Positions 20,351-45,489 of a DNA stretch of 64,000 nt are shown one piece after another; positions within the stretch are counted from its first letter, which is position 1; each line of letters begins with the position of its first letter. The stretch is from Apostichopus japonicus (Eukaryota; Echinodermata; Holothuroidea; Aspidochirotida; Stichopodidae). The position numbers and the translations under genes were made by a program. The stretch is from contig NC_092575.1 in NCBI RefSeq assembly GCF_037975245.1, positions 15,666,310 to 15,730,309 on the forward strand, written 5' to 3'. The notes under the pieces were generated by a model. That model was given only the letters and a program-made list of their open reading frames with translations. It made no database searches and was not told where the DNA came from.

Positions 20351-23300
20351 GCAGTAATGGACTTCTTCAGTATTTGACACACTGCGGAAACCATGAGGCT
20401 ATTAGCTGCGTACCTAGAATCTCCCTCCCATACGAAGCATGACTGTATAAGGCCAATGGTTTATTCGTTCATGCGTCATTACCTCGCTTTATGCGCATGC
20501 TCTTGATGGACACGAACATATCCGTTCATGTGTTCTTTGTAATAAACCTCATGATTCTATTTTTTTTTTAGTCTAAATGATTATATCATGATTATTAATA
20601 TTAAATCCACTGATAAAAGGACTTAAATTTTTAGGGCTTATTCGAATGCATGTTTAGGTATATACACCATGCACAATGCACACAGAGAAAGCACAGTAAC
20701 TGCAGATCTTAAAGTTTTGTACCAAAGTAAAAAATCTGGATCGTGCTATAAATCGGTAGCATGTGCTATTTAAGATAACAGAAAGAACTGAGGATATGTG
20801 TAATTCCAACAACTCCAGTTAACACATATCCTCAGTTGAAACAAAACCCTAACACAATTCTTATTAGATACTTAATTTTAAAGGTTGAAAAGTACGATAT
20901 TCAATATATACAAACCACAAATCATCCCTTGTTAATTCGGCAACAATTTTTTATACTATATACGGACACAACAAATTGATTTGCTTAGAGAATATGACTG
21001 TTTGTCTTTTTCCATTTTTCCGTTTCTGTATTCGATTTTCAACATAAGATTTGGAAACATTAAATACCGTTCACAAACCGTGGTTACGTTATATCGATCA
21101 ATATATGCACATTTGCCAGTAAATGATGTTCATCAAAGCATTATATGCACAATCAAATGCAAACAAATCTTGTTCTCTAATTATGAACTCTTTCATATTT
21201 TTGGCGAGTCATATTTGGTGTCGTAATATTCAGGAAAGAGACTATAACTATTTGACGTGATCTCAAATTTCAAGGCAGAATTGACGGCCCTTAAACTGCA
21301 AAAGTAAGCACACAAAAAGTTACAACCCCGGCCATGGTCCACACGATCAATTTGGGGACCTTAACTATATAGCCGCCAGGCTCCCGCGGTGCCCTATTTT
21401 TCATTTTTCTGTTAGCCTTGTACTTTTGGTGGTTCTGTAGAAAAGGCCCTATGATGAGCCACTCACTAAAGTTTGAAATAACGTGTCCAATAATGTTTAT
21501 TAATGAGATAAACAAAGGATGCGGTTGGGTCTTGAATTCAGTGAATCAAGTACAGGATATAGTGAGAGACCAAACTTCAAGGATACCCAGTAACTTTTCT
21601 GGATAATTCAAACAGCTCGTACGTGACACATGTAATAGAAGGCTGAGTCAATACACAGATTGGTTTACCCGGGGGAAAAGTAATTGCTTAACCATAAGTT
21701 CAGTTACCTGTCGGTGGAAATTGAACTACCTGAACAAGCGGCCTTGTCATGTTCTCGTTCGTTTTTCTTGTTTAGTGTGTTTTGTATTCTCACCCTACAA
21801 CGAATATCTTACCTTTGTGTTGTTTGTTGTTTATATTTTTTTTGGGGGGGGGGAGTGATTTGTTGTGACTTGTTCATGACACACCGGTAATGAATTAATC
21901 TTAAAATCAACATACAACCAATACCGTCTTTTTGCGATTTCAGTTATTTTCTGTAAACGGTTTCTATTGTAGAAATTGTCCCGAATTTGTACTCTTGTCT
22001 TTTGTGTGCTCGATGGCATGGACGTCCGCAGTAAGAAAACAAGTCCAAACAGTGCAAGCAAACTTTCTATACCACGTTAACAGTTAGAAAGAATTAACCA
22101 GTTAACTGGTTTACAGTTCAAGTTATCATGGAGCTATCGACATTGTTGAGTCCTTGATGTTAGTTATAACCTCTCTTTTTTGTACCATGATGTTTGTATT
22201 GACATAGCAGTCACTTATTAAATTAAGAAAACACTTGGAAACTTTGCAAATATTTACAAAATTAAATACTAACACTTTGAAACTACAAATTACTTATAGC
22301 ACAAAACAAGTATATAAAACCAATAGTTTCTACAATGATCTTTGATTCAGTTTAAAACAAGCGCTCAATCGCTTCAGTCCAATCACACTGTTACCATAGT
22401 ACTGCAAAGATACGGAAGTGATGTATTGTATACAGTCATTTGTATTGAATTTCCATCCGCTTTTTTTTTTGGGCTATTCAGTTTCTCTTCTTTTCTCAGT
22501 TAAAGTTATAAAACGAAATTTTGAACGGAAATGAATTGATGAGTGACCTCCACTTGTTCTTTCCTGAATAGCATGTAGACCGTTATTTTGACATTTGGTG
22601 GCCCCGGAAGCTATTGGTATTTTCTTAGCAACATATGTATACAGCCAAGGATCAGACCAGTGCATGCGTATTGCCATTAAAAGGTGATAAAGGTCTACGG
22701 ACACCTAGCCAATTTCCCCCATATTCAGTACATTTGGTTGTGTGTGATAATCTCATTCAAACTCTGTTGAAATGTTTTGGAAAGCTCTTTTTGTTTTCAA
22801 GACAAACACATTTGAAGCTTCGATAACTTGAACTTGGGGGGGTGGCTCATAAAATATGTGCAAACTATGACGTAGAGTGTTGTGCTCATCAAACATTTCT
22901 TATTTAAGCCCTTAATAAGTTAACCCCTATAAGTACAAGCCCTCGTACGTCATTTGAATAATGTAGTGTTCCTCTTTTCAAAGAAGACAATACAATATTT
23001 CAAAAATATCGCCTTGGGCCACAAACCTGTGTTCATAGTTTTTGAAACGAGAGTTGTAAAAACAAAAGTTTTAGTATGACAGAAAAGTAGGCAGTCGTTC
23101 CCTTTACATCATCAATGTGCATAATTAGCTAGTGTTTATTCATAAATGAAGCTAGAATTAAGAAAAGACTTGTCACATTGGTCAATCTTTGATGGGTCTT
23201 GATTGTAGTTTCAGCTATTTTCATGATTTCTAATGCCTATTAGAGTGGTTTGGATAATGTTGTTCCTAGTTGTCTGTAGACTCTTAAGCGTCGTTTGACC

Positions 23301-23521
23301 GAGTTTCGTATTTCACTCGTATTGCTTTGCCAAAAGTGAATTTATCGCAGTCGTAGCTATACTTTCAATTTGAATTGATTTGACAGTTTGAAATGCCTAG
23401 CATTTCATATTTTCGTGTCTTTGTTAGATGTAAGTAGTTACTCATAATTACCAGTATTATTATTATTATTCATGTCCTTGCAGGAAAACTATAGAGAATG
23501 TATGTTTAGTATCGATCCCAC

Positions 23522-23889
23522 CAGTGGCGTAGGAAGGTACTTTTGAGTGGGGGGGCTGAAGACTGATGGCCGGCCTGGGGGGTCTAAGGGGAGGGGGTTC
23601 CCCCTCCCCTTAGACCTGGAATTTTTTGCATTTCCAGGTGGCCTCAGATGCAATTTGGTGCAATATAGCCACACTTTAACACCCACTCCATTTTGTAAAC
23701 TTAATTTTGTATTTTCACCTGGCCTAAATGCAATTTGGTGCTCCAAATGAGATTTTTTTTTCTCATTTGGAAATGAAAAAGGGGTTTTCTGACTTGCGAA
23801 CCGGGGGGCGGAATGATACTTGCGCCCCTCCACATTTTTCACTGGGGGCTGGCGCCCCCCCCCCCAGCCCCCCGGTTCCTACGCCCTTG
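23522..23889 (-). mobile_element. hAT-like MITE, copy 2, with exact 8-bp TSD
   Basis: A 368-bp element of the same family as 13447-13809 in opposite orientation. Termini are CAGTGGCGTAGGAA and CCTACGCCCTTG. The target duplication GATCCCAC lies at 23514-23521 and 23890-23897. The interior shares the 'ggcctcagatgcaatttggtg' type core and ends in G- and C-runs. Confidence 0.93.
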
Positions 23890-24121
23890 GATCCCACTAT
23901 GAATCTCCATGAAGTAAATGCGTTTTTGAATTACTTATTTTCTTCCAAGGAATTGAAGATTTTGAGCACCTCCTATATACTCGGCCAGTGCCAAAGAAAT
24001 AAGTAACAATTTGTCTGAATAATAGTTACTTGTAACTGATGTGGTAATTAGTCAGTAAAAGTATGCTATAATTGTTAATACAGTCTATGTCCGACTCAAG
24101 TGTTAAGGAAAGTACTAATCT

Positions 24122-24410
24122 ATGTTTTCCCTACCCCCTTCCCTTAATCATCTCTTTGTCCCTCTACTGTTTATCTCCTACCTCTCCTCTTGCCCTCTTG
24201 GTTTCTTTCTTTCTTATATCCATCCCTTGTCTACTAATCCCCTTACATCTATCTCTTTGTGTTCACCCTGCTCATTAACCTGTCTGTATTCTGTGCGTGT
24301 TTATGTCCCTTCTGTTACTGTTACTTGTCATTTAGCCTTTGAAGAAGATCCTGCTAGGATCGAAACGTCAGACCAACTTACTTTTACACATTCTCTTACA
24401 CAGGCCTCTC
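24122..24410 (+). repeat. CT-rich dispersed repeat with hammerhead-like motif, copy 1
   Basis: A pyrimidine-rich block ends in TTTGAAGA, a short stem (GATCC/GGATC) and GAAACGTC. It is homologous over about 280 bp to the minus-strand copy at 42285-42690. The layout resembles the hammerhead core (CUGANGA, stem II, GAAA), here with the first C changed to T. Penelope-like retroelements are known to carry such ribozyme motifs. Assignment to that class is inference; no reverse transcriptase is present. Confidence 0.6.
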
Positions 24411-24714
24411 TAGTGGATAAGCAGTTTGCTAACAGTTTTATTTTATTTTGAAGGAAAATACTTGTCAGTTTACCAAAAGAATATTGACATAAATATTCAA
24501 GCTATTATGAGTGGTAATGGCACATTGCTCATGCACTTTTCTCTCGACTGAATCATAAGATGTAAATGTCTGATTATATTTCGCTCCATGGACAATGTAA
24601 TATTATCATTGACGGACCGTAGAATTAAATTCCCAACTTTCTTAAACAAAATACACAACTGACATTTTCATCCGTTCATATGGCGATTTAAAAACATTGT
24701 TGAAAAGTATTTGA

Positions 24715-24820
24715 GATATATGGGAGGGGAAAGGAAGATGAGTGACAGGAGGGGAGGGGGAGGGGAGATGTGAGGGAGGGAGGGGTGATGAGGAAGGAAG
24801 GTAAGACAAGAAGAAGGAAG
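24715..24820 (+). repeat. Purine-rich tract with G-quadruplex potential
   Basis: Almost pure A/G for ~100 bp. At about 24748-24785 there are at least five runs of three or more G separated by one to seven bases. Confidence 0.7.
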
Positions 24821-27354
24821 TGATATTGTGACTCAGTCACTAAAAGTGATAGAAATACTCTATTCTTTGATTTCACAAATATTTCCTCGATTTTGACTTT
24901 CAACAAGTACCGGGTACATACAATACGTCACTTCGTAATATATTTTAATATTCATTAAGTTCAATTTTAATGAATCTATTGAGAGTGTCATATGGGCTGA
25001 ATTCAATCCTGTTGCAGTCACAAATGGACGAGATTTTTCTTCGCGTTTCCATACACAGGCAAACATAATCAATTCGCCCCACTTATAAATCATATATCGC
25101 ACACAACAGCATACATCATACGGTGGTTGTCTATTATCATAATGGTAATGTGTCTGAAGAGGAACGCACTATTTTTTTTTCAAGGTATAAGTTCACCGGA
25201 TAGCAAGTAAAGAACAATTAAGTTTTCGGATTAAATGTTAACTGCATCATATATGGTTCCCATAACATCCTATTCCACAGGCAAGATAAGCACATTCCGG
25301 CAACATCCCGCTATTAATCATTTGCCGAATTATATGTTTATGAGAATGTTAGTGACGTCTCGGTGAATGTGTACTTTTAAAGATTTAGCAACACTGACAC
25401 TAACACTTAAATGCCGTTTAGTGTCAATGGGTGCACTGTACTCTTAAAGTCCATGGATCAATATCATGTGAAGTTGGTGGGGCACACCATGCATTTCATT
25501 ACATAGATTATCAAATAACAGATTACGTAAGCTACAATTACATAAAAATCAATTTGCTCATCGAAAGTTAGGTAAATTATAGGGAGGAAGAACACGAGCC
25601 ACTGACAAAAACGTGTTTCTGCAGCTCTTTAGTTTTTTTTTTTTTTTTTTGCGCTTAATTGTAAAAAGTTGATTCCGTCGATACGTTTGTTTTTTTTTTT
25701 TTTTTTTTTTTTTTTTGGGGGGGGGGGGGGATATTCATATACGTACGTGATGGTCATAATCATTTGTTTGGGGCGGGGGAAGTGCTTGGGGCAGTTCCGA
25801 TTTTTCTTAAATCGAGACTAAAATGTTCCTTCTCTTACAAAGCACCATCTTGTTGACAATAAGACGAATTATAAATGCACATGCGCAGAGATATGCGAAA
25901 GTATACAGGTGATATAAAAACAAGAAACGGTTGGCTATGTCTACGTGTTATGAAGCGTGTGTTATGAAGTGTGCTATGTGTTATGAAGCACGTATCTTAT
26001 AATCATGCAATATGGTAAGAGAATGACTTTAAATTACTGTTACTGTATATATGAAAGTATCCATCTACACATAATTAAAAAAAAAATGTTCATTGAAATG
26101 GAGATATTGAAGAAGCAGTTCTGTTATTGTTATTGTTACTCTATATGTAGGCCTGGTTGTAAATGATTTAATATGATGTGCATGTTTTTATGTATCCCTT
26201 GAGCCAGCATACTCTCAAAGACTCGCAAATGAAGTCGTGAAGCGATATGTTTCAATTATGAGATATGTGTAATTTTTTTAGTCTAGCTTTGCAGTACGTT
26301 ATCTAGTATTTTCTGGTAGATCGAACGTTACGGAATTTCTTCGCTTCTTTCCAACATCGTAAATGATCTTGCGATGCATTTCTATTAAAAAAATAGAACA
26401 CAGACTGGGCAGTGATATTCGAAATCAAATTTTCCGTTGGCCATTGCCAATATTTGGAACAAGAAGTCTGAAGCTGCTAAGCTCTGGCTGCAGTATGCAG
26501 ATTATGTGACTCTCGCCATAGCAATAATCATCATCAGCTTTTACGTTTGAACGACCGAGTCGGGGACTATTTGAGTGACGAGGTGTGCGGGGAAAGGCAG
26601 GGGGTGTTTGAAAGGGGGTGTTTGTAAGTGGGTTGCGAAGTTATGAACTCATTTTTATGATGATTTCCTTTTGTCTTTGAATTGTTCAGAGTTGCCAAGA
26701 GATGACGTAAGACATTTCAAATTAAAAACACATTTGGCAAAGAAATCACCCAAGTGGTAGATAGAGGAAAAAAACCTTTTGACCTGTCATTTCCGGAGGG
26801 AAGTAATTAAACTCGGGTTATCCTATATCTAGTGCGTCGGTTGGCATCATTTTATGTTTTGCATTCTGTATGAACAAAACTGATCTAATACTGAGCCTAG
26901 AAAACAGCCCATAACGATGAAGTTATAAATTGCTTTCATAGTTGAGTTTTATTTAGCTTCAATGAAGAGGAAAAGTCGACAAATCTTGACGGTTTCCGAT
27001 TTAGTTCCAATCGATATTAAATATGACACCTCTCTCAGTATAAAAAAAATAATCACTGGTCGACATATTTTTATTGAATCATATTGTCAATACAAAATAC
27101 ATCTCACGATGCCGTCTTAGCTTGATGAACAGTTTGCAATGGCACTTTATCGGGCGTGTTTTAAGTAATATCCGCTACCGTATACGTTTCCTGTTTGTAG
27201 AAGTTTGCCAAAAAGCTTAAACAAACTCCCTTGATGGAGAAACAATGTCATTGAAGTACAGGGATAAGAAACGTAAAACAGTCAAAATTAGATCCCTTTC
27301 TCTGGCCAATTATCTTTAACTAAAAAAAAACTGTTGCATGTTTGGATGTTAACC

Positions 27355-27680
27355 CGGCGCTCACTCCGGCTGCCCGCCGTAAGTTCGTGGATATTCGGCG
27401 CTCACTCAGGCTGCCCGCCATAAGTTCGTGGATATTCGGCGCTCACTCAGGCTGCCCGCCGTAACTTTGTGGATATTCGGCGTTCACTCAGGCTGCCCGC
27501 CGTAAGTTCGTGGATAGTCGGTGCTCAATCAGGCTGCCCATAAGTTCGTGGATATTCGGCGCTCACTCAGGCTGCCCGCCGTAAGATCGTGGATAGTCGG
27601 CGTTCACCCAGGCTGCCCGCCGTAAGATCGTGGATAGTCGGCGCTCACTCAGGCTGATGGTTTAAGTTCGTGGATAGTCG
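27355..27680 (+). repeat. Minisatellite, ~41-bp unit, about 8 copies
   Basis: The unit starts CGGCGCTCACTCAGGCTGCC and continues with CGCCGTAAGTTCGTGGATATT. Copies start at 27355, 27396 and so on, with a few base differences and one shortened unit near 27520. It is GC-richer than its surroundings. The last unit decays into unique sequence near 27650. Confidence 0.95.
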
Positions 27681-28252
27681 GGCTTAATTGCTTAAGACCA
27701 CGACTGATCAAGATCTTGTTAAGTTTAAGTCTCGTCGGCTTCAGTCGTAAAAACTGAATATGTAGCGTTTGCCCGACTGGTACAGTCGGTATAGTGTGCG
27801 GTGTTTCATGACTAGAACTGCAGAGTTATATATCACGGTGTATTCAATTTGTATTCAACCTAAGCGAGCTTCGATCGTTGACAGCAAAGTCAACGTTGTG
27901 TGATCCTGATCAGTCGGTCAGTGTGCGCAGGGTCAGTTGTAAGTCCATGGGTCTTAACGACAATCGAAAACTAGGTCACGTAGACCGAAAAGCGTCAGGA
28001 AGTTGTGATCAGGTGGGCAATATGCGGAGGGCTTTCATGGTTCGAATAAATAACTGTAGTAATGACAGCTTTTGTAATTCCCGAAACCCTAACATTTGCT
28101 ACAATATTTCAGCTATGTATCACATCTCTCTCTCCCTTTCTAGTGGTCTACATAACAGGCGTTATTGAGTGTTGGTCATTGCAAGAAGCAACATACGATA
28201 GTAAATTCGGACAGCTATTTAGCCTATATGTATGTATGCATTTTAGATCCAT

Positions 28253-28378
28253 TTAACGTCCATGATTATGAATTGTCAACAACTCTGTAACTGGACAACA
28301 TACATTAATCTTGGAGTGACTCGAACCGGGGACCTAATGATCGGAAGGCACCGGCGTTAACCACTGAGCTAACACTCC
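28253..28378 (-). repeat. tRNA-headed SINE (family B), copy 1
   Basis: Read on the minus strand it begins GGAGTGTTAGCTCAGTGG (A box) and contains GGTTCGAGTCACTCC (B box plus acceptor-like end). A shared tail ends TTCATAATCATGGACG. A second copy with the same head and tail lies at 50018-50150, so this is a dispersed element rather than a tRNA gene. Confidence 0.85.
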
Positions 28379-31300
28379 TAACATAGCTAACACAACTAAC
28401 GTAGCTAACACAGCTATTTAGACATTCTTAGTTACACATTGCAATACGCTTCGTTCTTGCTGTTTGAACATTACCTACAATATATGTAAGGATTACATTT
28501 CAACACATGTCTCAGTTAAACCTGCTAGCTATCAAGATGATAGACCGTACTTTCGTACGTGGTTGCGGCGCTTCGTATGTATAGTAAGAACAACTAAGAT
28601 GTTCCACAGCTTACCGAAACCATTCTGGTTTAATACGTTCCAATTCGGACGATAAAACTGACACAAACTTTACATGTTTCGTCTTGTAGTTTTAATTTGA
28701 CTATATCTGGGGTGCGGTGGAATATCTTTAATCCAAACTAACTAACTGACCTACCCTAAGAGAACGTCATTAAGTTGAAGGTGTTTCAATGCGTGCAAGC
28801 CGAGATCATACTATGGAGTAAATCCCAAGAAGGCACACTTAGCCTTCATTGTTCGTCTCTACATAATCGCTTTATTGGGACACACGCAAGCATGTTTTTC
28901 GTAAGATGTATTTGGTGTCTGATTTCAAGAGTATCATCCGTTAACAGACGTAAACAGAATTTCAGCGTATCCCATAATGGTTAAACATTTCAAGATAAGT
29001 ATGTTATAATGTTACCTATCATCACACATGTGATGTTGATCAAATTTTCATTGAATGGATGTTGTTATGTGACCATCAATCTTACAAAGCAGTTTGGGTA
29101 AACTTAATTACGAATATTACAAAATGTCACCCACAAGAGTTATCCAACATCACCTTCACACCTTCAGGCTCAGCTAACTATAGTACTGGCAATTTTTCTA
29201 TCAAGCTGTATATGATTATAAGGCTATTATTCTTACCGAGTTAGCGAAAAACAAAACGAAAGTTTATCCGCTTCTCCACATTTGACACACAGACAGTTTT
29301 CAACAATAACAGGATTGACATGCAGTAAAATTTCAAACTCATCTGTTCAATTAAGCCTAATGATTTACTTTGTCAATTTCGGATAATATCCGACAAAGGC
29401 CAATGTTTATTGGTACAGTTCTCTCGATGAACGCCGAGGCTAACAAAATGACATCTATCTTCGTATGTATAACAGTGTGAACGAAATTCGTCAAGAGTAA
29501 CTATTGTTTCAGTTTATCTGTCGTCTTGGGGCAGTCATGAGACTGCTCTTGCGGGTCGCATAAATTAGTCACTGATGATATCTGATGACGGTCATTTGAA
29601 AGGATATATGTGGTTTGTGAATTTAGTTTTCTGCTGATCATTCTATCCGTGTTGCCTGTATGACTACTTTTGTGGTATTCTCAAATCTCGAAGAGACCTG
29701 AATTCACATGAGTCATCTCCATTACAACGACTGTGGAACCACATCTATATTTAGACTAGTCGCATGACATGCCTGGAAACCTCTTTTTGTCTAAGGTCGC
29801 CCCAATGACCTGCTATATCTTAAGCATTTCCACGTAAAAAGACTTCCTCAAGTCGGTTTTACAGCAATGGCATCGCCGTGGAAAATGGTGCGGATGGAAA
29901 TGATGAAAACCCTTTTTTGGGGGGTCGTTTTGAGCAGCTCTGGCCACTAATCTTCCCATACCTCTTGGCTAAAAAAGAACATGTTACTGTTAAATTTTGA
30001 TTGAGTTATAATTTGACAGTGCCACATATGGTTAGTACTGTAGAGCAACTCAATCTATAGCAGTTCATTGGGGTTGCATCTAATCGGTACCTTCATCTGG
30101 AAGTATAGGAAATGATATACTCGATCCGCAGTAGGGTTCAAAGATAAAGAGAACATTAGGGAAACTAACGACATTTTGTTCAGACTTTCCATGACTTCAA
30201 TGGATTGCAATAATGTCAATGGATTGCAATATATATTTATCTGTCAACTAAGGAGATCAACGGGTACACCTTTGCATTCTTCCGATGGCATGTGCTGATT
30301 TTAGTTTGAGCTTCCTGGTAATTATTATATTATAAAAGATTATTGACTCGATCGGCAAATACAACTCAGACCATCAGAATGATCTTGTTGGTATAAGTCA
30401 CATGATATTTTAGACGTTCAGGTTGTCACCAAACTGTTCGGTCATGTTTGTAAACAATAGGCAGTAGGTTATTGTCCATAAAGTTCAAATCATCCTTGAA
30501 CAGGAAAGTCAATATCACCGACCTTGTTTTACCCATATTTATCAGCCTGGTGAGGCTTTTCGCTTTAGTCCGGAAACTTGCTTATTTTGGCAAGACTTTA
30601 AAACCGCGAATTGGCGTATGAGTCATCACAATCATTGTTGTTTTTTTTTTGGTTCTTGCGAAATGTTAAATACCAATTACCCACTTCATTTCACAGACTG
30701 TACGATTTAAATGGATGTATTTGTGTTAAATACTTAATGACATTTTAAAAATAGTTGATTCTGCGAATCCAACCACTGATGATCAGAGAATGCTAAGTAA
30801 GTGATATTTAGGTATACACATTAGTCATGCAAGTTGCAAGAGCCAGTTAATTCTAGGACTTTAGAAAAAGTAAACTTGGATTTCATTTCTTAGCCGTGCT
30901 TGTGTTTGAGTTCTTCTGAAGAAACCAGTAAGTCTGGAGGCAACTTTTGCTTGTTGTTTGTGGATTTAAAGGATTGAAATAACTACGACAATTGATTACA
31001 AAATATAAATCATTTAGCTTGATTTAATGTTAAACTGGACAAGTACAAAGTATTTGAATATCACGTCGCTTCGACTTTTACCCTGATTGTATAATGGATT
31101 GGTCACTTCGTCTTTGTAAAGATTGAACGTCTTAGATTAGTGGCAAGCCTGATAGAATGGGATCAGGGGTATAGGGACTCCGGGACAGGGGTGGATTAAG
31201 ATTAATCGAGTAATTATGGGATAGAGAATCTTGTACATGCAAAGACTTGAAAGAAAGAAAAATGGAAGTCAGGTTGGTATAACTTGTCCCTTTCCCGAGA

Positions 31301-32744
31301 TGGTTCTTAACGCAACAAGGTGTACGGAAGATGTGTGTGTGCGTCTCTATACGGACCCATTTCGAGACAACTGATTATGTTTTCCCTTTAATAATGATTT
31401 CATTAAAAGAAAAGGACTATAATCCCGATAGCTGGTGCCGACTGATATGTAATCCAGTCGCACTGCAGAGGCCCATTAGTTTTAAGTTGCTCATCACTAA
31501 AGGTTGAAAGTTTCGTATGGTATAGCAGTTCCGCAGAAATAACTTATTCTAGACAAGTCTATATAAAAACGAATCGAGACTACTCGAGTCTTGTGATTAC
31601 TCTTATTAATTTTATCGTTACTAGTCAACTTAAACAACTGTTTCTACTGAACCATGGTAAGATTCTTATGAATGAACCCCCCCCCCCCCACCCTTGCTAA
31701 ATTGCGGTGTTGCTAAATTAGACCCTAAATGATCTGCGGCCATTCCAAACGCTTTTGGGGGTTGTAGAAAACTACGTTTGACATTTGATTGTAATTTCTG
31801 CAATTCTAGCATATATGTGACAATAGCGATAACATTTATGTTAATTCAATGCTAATTGGAGAACTACCATAGTCGTCAATACATAAGAACTACAGCGCGC
31901 CTTGCTGCATCAAGGCTGATCCAAGTAGTCCAGTCTCGAGACGTGTAGTAAACTATACGAACCGATCTTCGACAATTTGTCGTGCGCACTACGCGGAACG
32001 CATTATAGTTGACATAACTCGATTTGCTATTGGTCGATTGGTAATCAAAAATATAAACAAAAACAAAGCATTAATATTTGATCTTTTTCCTTTGATTTCT
32101 TTCTGGGGTTTATTATTCAATGTTTGCACATGTCAATAAATAACTTAATGTCAATATACTTGCTAGCAATTCCACATTGTCATACACATAATGTTTGTCA
32201 GTAGAATATATACGTTTGAGCAAAACGTCCTACTATGGAAGAACGAAATATTCAGTAGCATAGCTCGACGATATGCTGTTACCACATTAATTGGGGACGC
32301 GATAGTGTTAATAGGATATTCCGGTGGCAGAAAATGTGATTGTTATACGGAACCCAACAATGTTCCACGTTACAAGTTGAAAGGTTACTATAGTTGAAGC
32401 TTGTGTTCCAATCCGTACTAGTCTTTTAGTTGTTTAACAGGTTACTACTTGAAGCCAGATGTCACCTTGATTACTGCTAGAAATGATCTGAAATAGACCG
32501 TAACAACTTGTCTGTGATTTAATGGTAATTCACATGTTCGTCAAAATTGTTTTACTTTTACAAATCCGTTACATGTTCATGGTCCTGTATTTAGATTCTT
32601 TGATAAGCTGTCAGCATTTCATGGGATTCAAGTTTTCACCAAGCTGTCCCAAATTACTGTTCATGAGATGACAATATATTTCTGATTATTAGTAAAACAT
32701 TTTATAATTTAATCGGTCGAATGTTTCCCCATTCTGATACTGAT

Positions 32745-32750
32745 TTTATT
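32745..32750 (-). terminator. Candidate poly(A) signal of the mosaic protease gene
   Basis: AATAAA on the minus strand about 470 bp beyond the protease stop codon. It would give a moderate-length 3' UTR. Confidence 0.35.
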
Positions 32751-33217
32751 ACACAAAACTAATTTCGCTAACGATCCTTAATCGAATTTTGCCTGTCCCT
32801 TTACATATTACTGTCCCAAACTCACACTATATACCCTGCGTACATTCCTCCACACTGACCTCCCCCTACTCCTCCTTTGACCGACCTGGTGCCAAATATG
32901 CGCATAGGCCTATTTAGGGACGGAATCCATACCATCGACGGATTCTCGGGGTAAGGCAGATCGGGTAGGCAAGGTTTTACAGCGGACCCGCTGTATCGGT
33001 TTGCCAAAATTCAACCAAAAATGTCTACACCTTTGTCAAAAGAAAATGTATGAAGACGCGGCTTCCACTTGTAGTGTAGAATAATTCCAGCAATTTGTTT
33101 AACAATCATCGTCTGCCACCGAAATATCCTTTAAAGCCTGGACACACGAGGGCTAATTACTTGAAATAAAATGGCAAAACTCAACATTTAAATCACAGCC
33201 TTTCATATTGAACGCGT

Positions 33218-45489
<12,272 letters not shown>

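Larger units (their letters stand above)
20400..32700. other. Gene-poor 12-kb interval between the two protease genes
   Basis: No exon set with coherent splice phase or family motif was found. Short open stretches such as the one on the minus strand at 22704-22474 lack homology I recognise. The interval holds a hAT MITE, a CT-rich dispersed repeat, a G-rich tract, long T and G runs (25630-25731), a 41-bp minisatellite and a tRNA-headed SINE, each listed separately. Confidence 0.55.

Noticed and set aside
27355-27680. Regular repeats that could suggest a CRISPR array
   Set aside because: Units are contiguous 41-bp tandem copies without unique spacers, in a eukaryotic genome.
28310-28378. tRNA gene on the minus strand (also 39233-39302, 50083-50150)
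   Set aside because: Each tRNA-like head is followed by a body shared with other copies, so these are SINEs; anticodon stems are poor except at 39.2 kb.
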